10,007 nucleotides of DNA from Peptococcaceae bacterium (GCA_003132605.1 PKYJ01000065.1:3038-13044); one strand, 5' to 3'; positions 1-6,446 are shown, counted from the stretch's first letter. Numbers and translations are program-made. The notes: generated by a model not told the origin, from the sequence alone.

Positions 1-1163
1 CCTATTCTATCATCACGTTGGAGGCGCCCACGTTGATTTCCAGCCTGAACATGGCCAACAACTTCCTGAGCCGGAGGCTGGAACTCTCCCACGCCGAAGT
101 CGCCGTCTTCTCGGAGGAGTTGGCCAAGAGCGGAACGATCGATGAATACCTGCGCGGTATGATCAGGAGCAGGGACTTCCGGCCGACCATCAACGTGGTG
201 GTCTGCAAGTGCCCGGCGGAGGAGTACCTGAAGAGTGTCAAGCCGGTGCTCGACCTGGACCCGGCCAAATACTACGAGTTGACTTTCTCCAATTACAGGT
301 ACACCGGTCTTACCATCAGATCCCAACTGACCGAGGTTTACGCCGATATGGAATCGCCCGGTGTCCAAGCGGTGGCGGTGCTGGCCGGTGTGAACAAGCC
401 TAAGCCGCCAGAAGGCGGCCAGTCCGGGGGTTCGGCGAAGGATGACCAGTCCGGTGGTTCCGCCAAAGAGTCCCAGGCAGGCGGTCCCCAGAAAGAGGCC
501 CAGCCTGAGGAGTCTACCAGCAAGTCCAAGGGGAGGCCGCAACCCTTCGAGGGGGACTATGAGGCGGGGAGCATTCCGAGGACCGGAGACGTGAAGGGGG
601 AGATCGAGGGTCTGGCTGTCTTCGACGGCAATAGGATGGTGGGGGAGATGGACGGGGAGGCGGCCACGGATTACCTGCTGGTCAACGGGCAGTTCCATAC
701 CGCCTATAAAACATTTGGAGACCCGGAGGTAAAGGGCACCTACGTCGTCCTGAATGTGAGCCAGAAGAGCAAACCGGTGCGCCGGGTAAGGATAGTCGAC
801 GGCAAGCCGCAGATTTCGGTGCAGATCGCCCTCGATGCCGATATCCAGACGATCCAGAGCGGTTACAATTACGAAGACACCAAACAACTGCCGATCCTGG
901 AACAGGCGGCGGAAGCCCAGCTTCAGACTGAGATTGCCAGTTTTCTGAGCCAGACGGCTAGTACGTTTCACAGCGATATCTGCGGGTTCGGCAATAACGC
1001 CAAGGGCCTGTTTCTGACCTGGAAGGACTGGGAAAACTATCACTGGCTGCAGCAGTACAGGGATGCCACCTTTAACGTAGGTGTGCGGGTGAAAATAAGA
1101 AGACCGGGCATGATCCTGCTTTCCGAGCCCATACAGTCATCCGGGGGAGCGAACATGCAATGA
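1..1163 (+). CDS. gerC: Spore germinant receptor subunit C, Ger(x)C family lipoprotein (5' partial)
   Basis: This is the C-terminal 386 residues of a Ger(x)C (GerAC-type) protein; the frame is open through the left edge from base 3. GerC subunits are lipoproteins on the outer face of the spore inner membrane that work with GerA and GerB subunits in nutrient-triggered germination. The N-terminal domain remainder has the family pattern around LSHAEVAVFSEELAKSG and RDFRPTINVVV. The C-terminal domain begins near GEIEGLAVFDGNRMVGEMDG and continues through the conserved repeated-strand region to the end. Between the two lies a long hydrophilic linker rich in Gly, Ser, Lys and Gln with three 9-residue repeats, which should make the whole protein longer than usual. 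The signal peptide, lipobox cysteine and perhaps 60-70 residues lie outside the window. The stop overlaps the next small gene by 4 bases. The family call is firm; which Ger paralogue this is cannot be told. Confidence 0.9.
   Translation, partial: YSIITLEAPTLISSLNMANNFLSRRLELSHAEVAVFSEELAKSGTIDEYLRGMIRSRDFRPTINVVVCKCPAEEYLKSVKPVLDLDPAKYYELTFSNYRYTGLTIRSQLTEVYADMESPGVQAVAVLAGVNKPKPPEGGQSGGSAKDDQSGGSAKESQAGGPQKEAQPEESTSKSKGRPQPFEGDYEAGSIPRTGDVKGEIEGLAVFDGNRMVGEMDGEAATDYLLVNGQFHTAYKTFGDPEVKGTYVVLNVSQKSKPVRRVRIVDGKPQISVQIALDADIQTIQSGYNYEDTKQLPILEQAAEAQLQTEIASFLSQTASTFHSDICGFGNNAKGLFLTWKDWENYHWLQQYRDATFNVGVRVKIRRPGMILLSEPIQSSGGANMQ
420..500 (+). repeat. Three in-frame 27-bp tandem repeats in the gerC linker
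   Basis: Three consecutive 27-bp units (420-446, 447-473, 474-500) encode QSGGSAKDD, QSGGSAKES and QAGGPQKEA. Units 1 and 2 share seven identical leading residues but differ at wobble positions; unit 3 has diverged further. They sit between the two folded domains of the GerC protein, so a flexible, length-variable spacer is the likely role (inference). Confidence 0.8.
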
Positions 1164-1330
1164 TCATGAAGATTTTCGTCTATGTTTTTCTGGTTAGCGT
1201 CTGTTTGCGCAGCATCAGCTATGGAATCTGGACCTGGAAAAAGCAAAACCGGCTCGGGGCGGTGATGGTTTTCCTGGTGGCTCTGGTCGTGCTGGCAGCT
1301 CCGGTGTTGGAAGCGCTGGCAAAAAGATGA
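1160..1330 (+). CDS. Small two-helix membrane protein, candidate germinant-receptor D subunit
   Basis: This ORF encodes 56 residues beginning MIMKIFVYVF. Its ATG overlaps the gerC TGA (ATGA, 4 bases), and GGGGGAG at 1143-1149 lies 10 bases upstream, so it is very likely translated and coupled to gerC. Two hydrophobic stretches, about residues 5-24 and 33-50, flank a basic turn containing WKKQNR, predicting a hairpin of two membrane helices. Small two-helix 'D' proteins encoded in or beside germinant-receptor operons are known from Bacillus species, where they modulate receptor function. Size, topology and position here match, though I cannot show sequence homology by eye. A second in-frame ATG at 1166 would shorten it by two residues but is farther from the SD. 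Confidence 0.65.
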   Translation: MIMKIFVYVFLVSVCLRSISYGIWTWKKQNRLGAVMVFLVALVVLAAPVLEALAKR

Positions 1331-1475
1331 ATGAGTTAAAGATGAGGCGGGAGCGGGGCTCCCTGGAGCTCGAATCCCCTGGAAGGTCATTGTCTCCCTG
1401 GTCGATTCAGCGGGGCTGTTATCTCTGTTTTGGAGGAAGGGGGCTCTCATGCACGGGGTGGTAATCTGGCAAATA

Positions 1476-1504
1476 CTCCCGGGGCGTGTGCTCCCGGGCG
1501 GGAG
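1476..1504 (+). other. GC-rich hairpin in the ger-his intergenic region
   Basis: The 278-base gap 1331-1608 holds no convincing gene. Within it, CCCGGGG (1478-1484) can pair with CTCCCGGG (1491-1498) using one G-T wobble and a short loop; CTCCCG (1476-1481) can alternatively pair with CGGGAG (1499-1504). No T tract follows, so it is not a standard intrinsic terminator. It may still mark the end of the ger transcript, but that is a guess. Confidence 0.3.
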
Positions 1505-1530
1505 GGCGATGCGCCGCCGAAAGCTTTGGC

Positions 1531-1584
1531 GATTGACTGGGATGGAGATTCTTGCTATCATTGACCAAGATGGAGATTTTTGCT
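1531..1584 (+). repeat. Degenerate 28-bp-spaced direct repeat at the his promoter
   Basis: Bases 1531-1556 and 1559-1584 match at 21 of 26 positions; both contain an ATTGAC core followed by GATGGAGATT and TTGCT. The first copy contains the -35 hexamer and most of the spacer of the proposed his promoter; the second copy repeats the -35-like TTGACC but lacks a matching -10. It may be a local duplication or a binding site. Confidence 0.6.
1533..1561 (+). promoter_or_regulatory. Sigma-A type promoter of the his operon
   Basis: TTGACT (1533-1538) and TATCAT (1556-1561) are separated by 17 bases, each matching 5 of 6 consensus positions, and TGC directly before the -10 gives an extended -10. Transcription would begin near 1568, leaving a leader of about 40 bases before the hisZ ATG at 1609. 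This supports 1609 rather than the in-frame TTG at 1552, which lies upstream of the predicted start of transcription. Confidence 0.6.
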
Positions 1585-1608
1585 GATGAGGGTATCGAGG
1601 TAAAGGAC

Positions 1609-2778
1609 ATGGAAAACACTGGAACAGTATTGATGCCGGGCGGGGTCAGGGACCTGTTGCCCGCCGAGGCCCGGTGCAAGCGGGAGTTGGAGAACCGGCT
1701 GCTAGGCCTGTTTGCCTCCTGGGGCTACCAGGAGGTGGTCACGCCCACCTTCGAATACTATGAAGTCCTGGCGCCGGCCATGGAAGCCCTGCTTCGCGAC
1801 CGGCTTTACCGTTTTATCGATGACCGCGGGCAGATCATGCTGCTTCGGCCGGATATGACCACTCCCATCGCCCGCCTGGTAAGCAGCCGGCTCAAGGACC
1901 AGCAGCTTCCCCAGCGGTTCTGCTATGTTACCAACATCTTCCGGCGCGATGATCAGGCCGGGCAGCAGCGCGAGTACTACCAGGCAGGAGTTGAACTCCT
2001 GGGCGCCGCCAGCCCGGAGGCGGACGCGGAGGCCCTCTGCCTGGCAGCTGAGGCCCTGAGGTTGTCCGGAATCGGGTCATTCCGGCTGGCGGTAGGGCAG
2101 GTTGAGGTCTTGTCCGGTGTCCTGGAGGGCTCCGGCCTGACAGGAACTGAGCAGGACCTGGCAAAGGAAGCCCTGAGCCGCAAGGACCTGGTGGCCTGGG
2201 AACAGTTGGTGAATATGGCCCGGCTGAACAGTGCCGGACAGGAGATTGTGGCAGCCCTGCCCTACCTGCATGGTGGCATCGAGATCCTGGACCGGGTCGC
2301 CGGTTGGATCGAAAGTCCCCGCGCCCGGGAGGGCCTGGCCGGCCTGCGCCAGGTCTGGCAGATCCTGGCCGGTTATGGTTTCCAAGAAGAGCTGTCCATC
2401 GACCTCACCCTGCTCAGGGGTCTGGGTTATTATACCGGGATCGTTTTCGAGGGGTATGCCCCCGGGGTTGGCTATCCGCTTTGCGGTGGCGGGCGGTATG
2501 ACGATCTGCTTTCCAAGTTCGGGTTCTCATGCCCGGCGACCGGCTTTGCCCTGAGCATTGAACGAATTGTGGCGGTGCTGGAGAGAAGAGGCCTGCCGGA
2601 GGATGGAGTGCCTGACTTTTACCTGATCGGCGCCGATTCCTGCCGGCTTTTTAAAAAGGCCAAGGCCCTGCGGGAGTCGGGCTACAGCGCGGAGATCGCC
2701 GTAAACTCCCTTCCGGTTGCCGAAGCTATCGCTTATGCGTCCCGCAAGGGAATCCCCCATATTGTCGTGGAAGATTGA
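1609..2778 (+). CDS. hisZ: ATP phosphoribosyltransferase regulatory subunit HisZ
   Basis: HisZ is a catalytically inactive histidyl-tRNA synthetase relative that assembles with short HisG to form ATP phosphoribosyltransferase, the first and feedback-controlled step of histidine synthesis. The 389-residue product has a class II synthetase-like core: PGGVRDLLP near residue 10, LLRPDMTTPIARL near 78-90, a motif 2-like segment (PQRFCYVTNIFRRDDQ, 101-116), RGLGYYTG (270-277, where HisRS usually has RGLDYYT), GGGRYDDL, and motif 3-like GFALSIERI (312-320). It ends after a short remnant of the anticodon-binding region, as expected for HisZ and too short for a full HisRS. The chosen ATG has GAGG at 1597-1600, 8 bases upstream. 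In-frame upstream TTG (1552) and ATG (1570) codons exist, but the proposed promoter argues against the first and no good SD serves the second. It is the first gene of the his operon. Confidence 0.93.
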   Translation: MENTGTVLMPGGVRDLLPAEARCKRELENRLLGLFASWGYQEVVTPTFEYYEVLAPAMEALLRDRLYRFIDDRGQIMLLRPDMTTPIARLVSSRLKDQQLPQRFCYVTNIFRRDDQAGQQREYYQAGVELLGAASPEADAEALCLAAEALRLSGIGSFRLAVGQVEVLSGVLEGSGLTGTEQDLAKEALSRKDLVAWEQLVNMARLNSAGQEIVAALPYLHGGIEILDRVAGWIESPRAREGLAGLRQVWQILAGYGFQEELSIDLTLLRGLGYYTGIVFEGYAPGVGYPLCGGGRYDDLLSKFGFSCPATGFALSIERIVAVLERRGLPEDGVPDFYLIGADSCRLFKKAKALRESGYSAEIAVNSLPVAEAIAYASRKGIPHIVVED

Positions 2779-2802
2779 CTGTCACTAACTGATCAAAGGA
2801 GC

Positions 2803-2880
2803 GGGGGCACACCGTCAGAGGAAGGGGACACACCTCCTTCGGAGGATTGTTCCCATGAATGTCCCCGATGGAATGCCCCC
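2803..2880 (+). repeat. Nested palindromic element in the hisZ-hisG spacer
   Basis: Four inverted-repeat arms nest inside each other: GGGGGCA (2803-2809) with TGCCCCC (2874-2880), and GGGGACA (2824-2830) with TGTCCCC (2860-2866). The centre is the hairpin CCTCC-TTC-GGAGG (2833-2845). GGGGACA can alternatively pair with TGTTCCC (2848-2854), extending the central hairpin. The left arms also read as direct repeats (GGGGGCACACC, GGGGACACACC). No T tract follows, so it is not an intrinsic terminator. The form resembles REP-like or transposase-associated palindromes; that resemblance is from memory. Confidence 0.75.
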
Positions 2881-2896
2881 TGGGATGCCAGGATGA
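2855..2896 (+). CDS. Possible 13-codon leader ORF coupled to hisG
   Basis: An ATG at 2855 begins MNVPDGMPPGMPG and stops at TGA 2894-2896, overlapping the hisG ATG (2893) as ATGA. It is preceded by a perfect SD, GGAGG (2841-2845), at 9 bases. That is a far better initiation signal than anything directly before hisG, whose only candidates are a weak GGGA at 7 bases and an AGG touching the ATG. Ribosomes finishing this peptide would be placed on hisG. The SD is paired with CCTCC in the central hairpin, which could limit initiation. There is no histidine in the peptide, so it is not a classical his attenuator leader. Real translation is an inference. Confidence 0.4.
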   Translation: MNVPDGMPPGMPG

Positions 2897-3567
2897 GCCA
2901 GGCGATGATTACTTTTGCCCTCCCCAAGGGACGTCTCTTCACTGTTGCCCGCTCCCTCTTGCAGGATGCCGGGCTGATGCAAGGCAGCATGGAGGAGGGC
3001 GGGCGGCGCCTGATCAGCATTGATGAGGAGGCCGGGTTGCGCTATCTCATCTGCCGCGCTGCCGATGTGCCCATTTTCGTGGAAAACGGGGCGGCTGATC
3101 TGGGTATCGCCGGCAAGGACGTGATCCTGGAGCAGGGCAAGGAGATCTGCGAGCTGCTGGATTTGAAAGCCGGGGCCTGCCGGTTCGTGGTGGCGGTGCC
3201 GGCTGACAGGCAGCAGGATTTCGCAAGGGGCCTGCCCGGCTTTGTCGCCCGGTACGGACAGTTGCGGGTGGCTACGAAATTCCCCCGGGTGGCCCAGAGC
3301 TACCTGTACAGCCAGGGTTTGCCGGGAGAGATCATCAAGCTCTCCGGCAACGTGGAACTGGCGCCGCTGGTCGGACTGGCGGAGGTGATCATCGACCTGG
3401 TGTCGTCGGGACGTACCCTGAAAGAGAACAACCTGGTGGCAGTGGCGGAGATCACCGGAGCGACCGCCAGGCTGGTAGCCAACCGGGTTGCCTACCGCCT
3501 CAAATACGAGCGCCTGGCCGGGATCGTGGCAGCGATAAAAACAGTGGTTGACACTCTCGAGGTATAA
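2893..3567 (+). CDS. hisG: ATP phosphoribosyltransferase catalytic subunit, short form HisG
   Basis: This enzyme condenses ATP and PRPP to phosphoribosyl-ATP, the committed step of histidine synthesis. The 224-residue protein is the short form, lacking the C-terminal regulatory domain of long HisG, which fits the presence of hisZ directly upstream. Visible motifs are ALPKGRL (9-15), the conserved stretch from RAADVPIFVENGAADLGIAG (55-74) on, RVATKFPRVAQSY (125-137), and the PRPP-binding segment around DLVSSGRTLKENN (168-180). The start at 2893 gives MSQAMITFALPKG; an ATG at 2905 (MITFALPKG) is closer to typical HisG N-termini but has no better SD. The first ATG overlaps the stop of a 13-codon mini-ORF, suggesting translational coupling. 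hisD and hisC, which commonly follow, are missing. Confidence 0.95.
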   Translation: MSQAMITFALPKGRLFTVARSLLQDAGLMQGSMEEGGRRLISIDEEAGLRYLICRAADVPIFVENGAADLGIAGKDVILEQGKEICELLDLKAGACRFVVAVPADRQQDFARGLPGFVARYGQLRVATKFPRVAQSYLYSQGLPGEIIKLSGNVELAPLVGLAEVIIDLVSSGRTLKENNLVAVAEITGATARLVANRVAYRLKYERLAGIVAAIKTVVDTLEV

Positions 3568-3570
3568 AAA

Positions 3571-3603
3571 TCGAACATCAAGCTTCGAACATCGATCTTC
3601 GAG
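3571..3603 (+). repeat. Spacer repeat copy A (CGAACATCGA family)
   Basis: In the 66-base hisG-hisB gap, CGAACATCAA (3572-3581) and CGAACATCGA (3586-3595) are followed by TTCGAG (3598-3603). The unit recurs in the hisB-hisH and hisIE-pcrA spacers. The tract is AT-richer than the flanking genes and starts three bases after the hisG stop. Confidence 0.65.
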
Positions 3604-3633
3604 AAAGGCTCACGACCAAAAGGGAGAGATTCG

Positions 3634-4224
3634 ATGAGCGGCCGGATCGGAAGCGTGAACAGGACGACGGGTGAGACCAGCGTCATGGTCGACCTGAACC
3701 TTGACGGCAAGGGGGAGTTCCGGGGCGGCACGGGGATCGGCTTCCTCGATCACATGCTGCACCTGTGGGCGCGCCATGGACTGTTCGACCTGGCCGTGGA
3801 GGCGACCGGGGACCTGCAGGTCGATGCCCACCACACCGTCGAGGACATCGGGATCTGCCTGGGTCAGGCGTTTAACTCCGCCCTGGGCGAGAAAAAAGGC
3901 ATCAACCGTTACGGTTCGGCCCTGCTGCCCATGGACGAGGCCCTGGTGATGGCGGCGGTTGACATCAGCGGCAGGCCATTTTTGGCGTACGACGTCAAGA
4001 CTGAAAACTGGCGGGTGGGTGAGTTGCCGCTGGAACTGGTGCCCGAATTCTTCCAGGCGTTTGCCAACAATGCCGGCCTGACGCTGCACCTGCGGCTGCT
4101 GGCGGGATTCAACAGCCACCACATCATCGAGGCGGTCTTCAAAGGGTGCGCCCGGGCGCTGCACCAGGCGGTGGCCCTTTCGGGGCCTCTGGACGAGGTG
4201 CCATCCACCAAGGGCAGATTATAG
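3634..4224 (+). CDS. hisB: Imidazoleglycerol-phosphate dehydratase HisB
   Basis: HisB dehydrates imidazole glycerol phosphate to imidazole acetol phosphate, using a manganese centre. The 196-residue product is the monofunctional dehydratase, without the histidinol-phosphatase domain of the enterobacterial fusion. Metal-ligand motifs are intact: LDHMLHLWARH (38-48), DAHHTVED (64-71) and the paired repeat FNSHHIIEAVFK (159-170). The C-terminus STKGRL is characteristic. AGGGAG at 3621-3626 lies 7 bases before the ATG. Its substrate is made by HisH/HisF encoded just downstream, and its product would normally pass to HisC, which is not encoded here. Both flanking spacers carry the CGAACATCGA-type repeat. 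Confidence 0.96.
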   Translation: MSGRIGSVNRTTGETSVMVDLNLDGKGEFRGGTGIGFLDHMLHLWARHGLFDLAVEATGDLQVDAHHTVEDIGICLGQAFNSALGEKKGINRYGSALLPMDEALVMAAVDISGRPFLAYDVKTENWRVGELPLELVPEFFQAFANNAGLTLHLRLLAGFNSHHIIEAVFKGCARALHQAVALSGPLDEVPSTKGRL

Positions 4225-4284
4225 TCGAGGCTCGAAGAGAACATAAAAACGAACATCGAATCGATGTAGAATTTCCAACATTGA
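4225..4284 (+). repeat. Spacer repeat copy B (CGAACATCGA family)
   Basis: Directly after the hisB stop is TCGAGGCTCGA (4225-4235), matching TCGAGGTTCGA after hisIE at 10 of 11 bases. CGAACATCGA (4250-4259) and CCAACATTGA (4275-4284) are further unit copies. CATCGA-A-TCGATG (4254-4266) is a perfect inverted repeat. The stretch is clearly AT-richer than the genes on either side. Confidence 0.65.
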
Positions 4285-4309
4285 GATGCACTATAGGAGA
4301 GAAATCGTC

Positions 4310-4927
4310 ATGATCGTCATCATCGACTATGGCATGGGAAACCTGAGGAGCGTCCAGAAAGCCCTGGAGAAGGCCGGCTATCCGGCGGTCATTGCCGGAG
4401 CCCCAGAGGCGTTGAAGCAGGCCCGGGGCATCGTGCTCCCGGGAGTGGGCGCCTTCGGAGACACCATGGACAATCTCCATGCCCAGGGACTCGATCAGGC
4501 TTTGAAGGAAGAGATAGCGGGAGGCAAGCCCTTTCTTGGCGTCTGTCTCGGCCTGCAGGTGCTCTTCGAGAACAGCGAGGAGATGGGGGCGCACCCCGGA
4601 CTGGGGATCTTGCCGGGTCGGGTGCGTCGCTTCACGGGAGCCCTGAAGGTGCCCCACATGGGTTGGAACCAGGTGGACCTCAGGCAGGGCGCTGATAACC
4701 CGTTGTTCCAGGGCATCCCCGACCACTCCTATTTCTATTTCGTCCATTCCTACTACGTGGAGCCGGCCGATGACAGTGTTATCAGCGGTACTGCCGACTA
4801 TGGCGGCGCCTTCACCAGCATGGTGGCCCGGGGCAACCTGTTCGGGGTGCAGTTCCATCCGGAAAAGAGCAGCGACCTGGGGCAGCGGGTGTACGCCAAC
4901 TTTGGGAAGCTGGTGACCGCGTGCTGA
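4310..4927 (+). CDS. hisH: Imidazole glycerol phosphate synthase glutaminase subunit HisH
   Basis: HisH is the class I glutamine amidotransferase that releases ammonia for HisF in imidazole glycerol phosphate synthase. The 205-residue protein has the full catalytic triad: the nucleophile Cys79 in FLGVCLGLQ, and His183 and Glu185 in VQFHPEKS. Other family motifs are IDYGMGNL (5-12), LPGVGAFGD (43-51), PHMGWNQV (115-122) and YFVHSYYVEP (143-152). The start at 4310 gives MIVIIDYGMGN, the usual HisH N-terminus, with AGGAGA at 4295-4300 spaced 9 bases. An in-frame ATG at 4286 would add eight residues lying across this SD and the repeat spacer, so it is not preferred. The stop overlaps the hisA start by 7 bases. 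Confidence 0.96.
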   Translation: MIVIIDYGMGNLRSVQKALEKAGYPAVIAGAPEALKQARGIVLPGVGAFGDTMDNLHAQGLDQALKEEIAGGKPFLGVCLGLQVLFENSEEMGAHPGLGILPGRVRRFTGALKVPHMGWNQVDLRQGADNPLFQGIPDHSYFYFVHSYYVEPADDSVISGTADYGGAFTSMVARGNLFGVQFHPEKSSDLGQRVYANFGKLVTAC

Positions 4928-5652
4928 TCTTTCCGGCCATCGACCTCAGGGGCGGCCGGTGCGTCCGGCTCATTCAAGGCCGTCCCGAGGCGGAGACCGT
5001 TTACGGGGCGGACCCGGTGGCGGTGGCCCGGCGCTGGGCATCCTGTGGCGCCCGGTGGTTGCACCTGGTGGACCTGGACGGAGCCTTCGCCGGGTCGCCG
5101 CAGCAATTGGAGATAGTGGGGCGGATTGCCGCCGCCTTGGACATTCCGGTGCAGTTGGGCGGTGGCCTGCGGACCATGGAGCAGATCGAGAGTGCCCTGG
5201 CGGCGGGTGTGGCCCGGGTGGTTCTGGGAACAGTTGCCGTCACCGACCCCGGCCTGGTCCGGGAGGCCTGCTCCGCCTTTGGGAGCGACAAGGTGCTGGT
5301 CGGTCTGGATGCCCGGAATGGCCTAGTAGCGGTCAAGGGCTGGCAGGACGTGACCTCCCGGCAAATCCTGGAGGTGGCTGCGGAGATCAGGGAGTGTGGC
5401 GTGGAGCGCCTGATCTATACCGACATCGCCAGGGACGGCATGCTAATGGGGCCGAACCTGGGGACGATCCGGGAACTGGCGGTGCAGTCCGGGCTGCGCC
5501 TGATCGCCTCGGGCGGGGTGAGCTGCCTGGATGACGTGATCAGGTTGTGGGAGTTGGAACCGCTGGGAGTCGAGGGAGTGATCCTGGGCAAGTCCCTTTA
5601 CGAGGGGCGGATACGGTTGGAGGACGCCCTCTCGGTTGCCGCCGTTCAATGA
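4921..5652 (+). CDS. hisA: ProFAR isomerase HisA
   Basis: HisA converts the ProFAR intermediate to PRFAR by an Amadori rearrangement and is a (beta/alpha)8 barrel related to HisF. The 243-residue product shows Asp8 in FPAIDLRGG, Asp130 in GLDARNG and Thr167 in YTDIARDG, matching the acid/base pair and threonine known in the family with the expected 37-residue spacing between Asp130 and Thr167. Phosphate-binding segments are GGGLRT (80-85) and ASGGVS near the C-terminal side. It begins with GTG at 4921, overlapping the hisH stop by 7 bases with only a weak SD, so initiation is probably coupled to hisH translation. hisF follows 21 bases downstream. Confidence 0.96.
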   Translation: MLIFPAIDLRGGRCVRLIQGRPEAETVYGADPVAVARRWASCGARWLHLVDLDGAFAGSPQQLEIVGRIAAALDIPVQLGGGLRTMEQIESALAAGVARVVLGTVAVTDPGLVREACSAFGSDKVLVGLDARNGLVAVKGWQDVTSRQILEVAAEIRECGVERLIYTDIARDGMLMGPNLGTIRELAVQSGLRLIASGGVSCLDDVIRLWELEPLGVEGVILGKSLYEGRIRLEDALSVAAVQ

Positions 5653-5673
5653 AAGGGAAGGGAGCATCGGGAG

Positions 5674-6432
5674 ATGTTGGCCAAGCGCATCATTCCCTGC
5701 CTTGACGTAACCGCCGGGCGGGTGGTGAAGGGAATAAAGTTCGTGGAACTCAGGGATGCCGGGGACCCGGTGGAATTGGGAGCGTTCTACGATGCTGCCG
5801 GTGCGGATGAGCTGGTGTTTCTGGACATCACCGCCTCCTACGAGGAGCGCAAGACCATGGTCGGCGTGGTGAGGCGAACCGCCGACCAGGTATTCATCCC
5901 CCTGACGGTGGGCGGGGGTATCCGCACTCTGGAGGATATCCGGGAGATGCTCATGGCAGGGGCCGACAAGACCGCGGTCAATACCGCCGCGGTGCTGCAC
6001 CCGGAGATCATCGACGAGGGCGCCAAGCGCTTTGGCTGCCAGTGCATCGTGGTGGCTATCGACGCCAGGCAGTCAAGCCCCGGACGCTGGGACGTGCTGA
6101 CCCACGGCGGCAGGCGGAGCACCGGCCTGGATGCCGTCGCCTGGGCGCGGGAAGCCGAGGAACGCGGGGCCGGAGAGATCCTGCTGACCAGCCATGACCG
6201 GGACGGGACCAGGGACGGCTACGACCTGGACCTGACCCGGGCGGTCAGCGAGGCGGTGCGGATACCGGTGATCGCCTCGGGTGGCGCCGGCACCCTGCAC
6301 CACCTGTACGAGGGGCTGACCGCGGGAGCGGCGGATGCGGTCCTGGCCGCATCTATCTTCCACTACCAGGAATATACTATCAGGCAGGCCAAAGAGTACC
6401 TGGCTGAGAGAGGGGTGCCCGTGAGACTTTGA
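5674..6432 (+). CDS. hisF: Imidazole glycerol phosphate synthase cyclase subunit HisF
   Basis: HisF uses ammonia channelled from HisH to convert PRFAR to imidazole glycerol phosphate and AICAR. The 252-residue barrel has the two catalytic aspartates, Asp11 in RIIPCLDVTAGRVVKG and Asp130 in VVAIDAR. It also has the phosphate-binding loops TVGGGIRT (78-85) and ASGGAGT (201-207) and the characteristic DRDGTRDGYD (175-184). AAGGGAG at 5658-5664 is spaced 9 bases from the ATG. Length and motifs are typical, with nothing missing. hisH and hisF encode one heteromeric enzyme and are separated here only by hisA. Confidence 0.97.
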   Translation: MLAKRIIPCLDVTAGRVVKGIKFVELRDAGDPVELGAFYDAAGADELVFLDITASYEERKTMVGVVRRTADQVFIPLTVGGGIRTLEDIREMLMAGADKTAVNTAAVLHPEIIDEGAKRFGCQCIVVAIDARQSSPGRWDVLTHGGRRSTGLDAVAWAREAEERGAGEILLTSHDRDGTRDGYDLDLTRAVSEAVRIPVIASGGAGTLHHLYEGLTAGAADAVLAASIFHYQEYTIRQAKEYLAERGVPVRL

Positions 6433-6446
6433 AAGCAGTACCGGTT

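Noticed and set aside
1451..1470. GGGGTGGTAATCTGG as a T-box antiterminator for a histidine T-box riboswitch
   Set aside because: It resembles the start of the T-box motif (GGGTGG) but lacks the following ACCGCG, no specifier stem is visible, there is no terminator with a T tract, and it lies upstream of the proposed promoter.
1476..1504. CCCGGG hairpin as a ger operon intrinsic terminator
   Set aside because: The stem is good but no T tract follows, so I list it only as a hairpin.
1552..1608. In-frame TTG at 1552 as the hisZ start
   Set aside because: It lies upstream of the proposed transcription start, has no SD, and the added residues are absent from typical HisZ N-termini; ATG 1609 has GAGG at 8 bases.
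2824..2866. hisZ-hisG palindrome as a transcription attenuator
   Set aside because: There is no T tract after any stem and no histidine codons in the mini-ORF, so classical his attenuation is not supported.
4139..4858. 239-codon open frame on the minus strand across hisB-hisH
   Set aside because: Antisense to conserved HisH catalytic motifs and crossing the repeat spacer; no recognisable domain.
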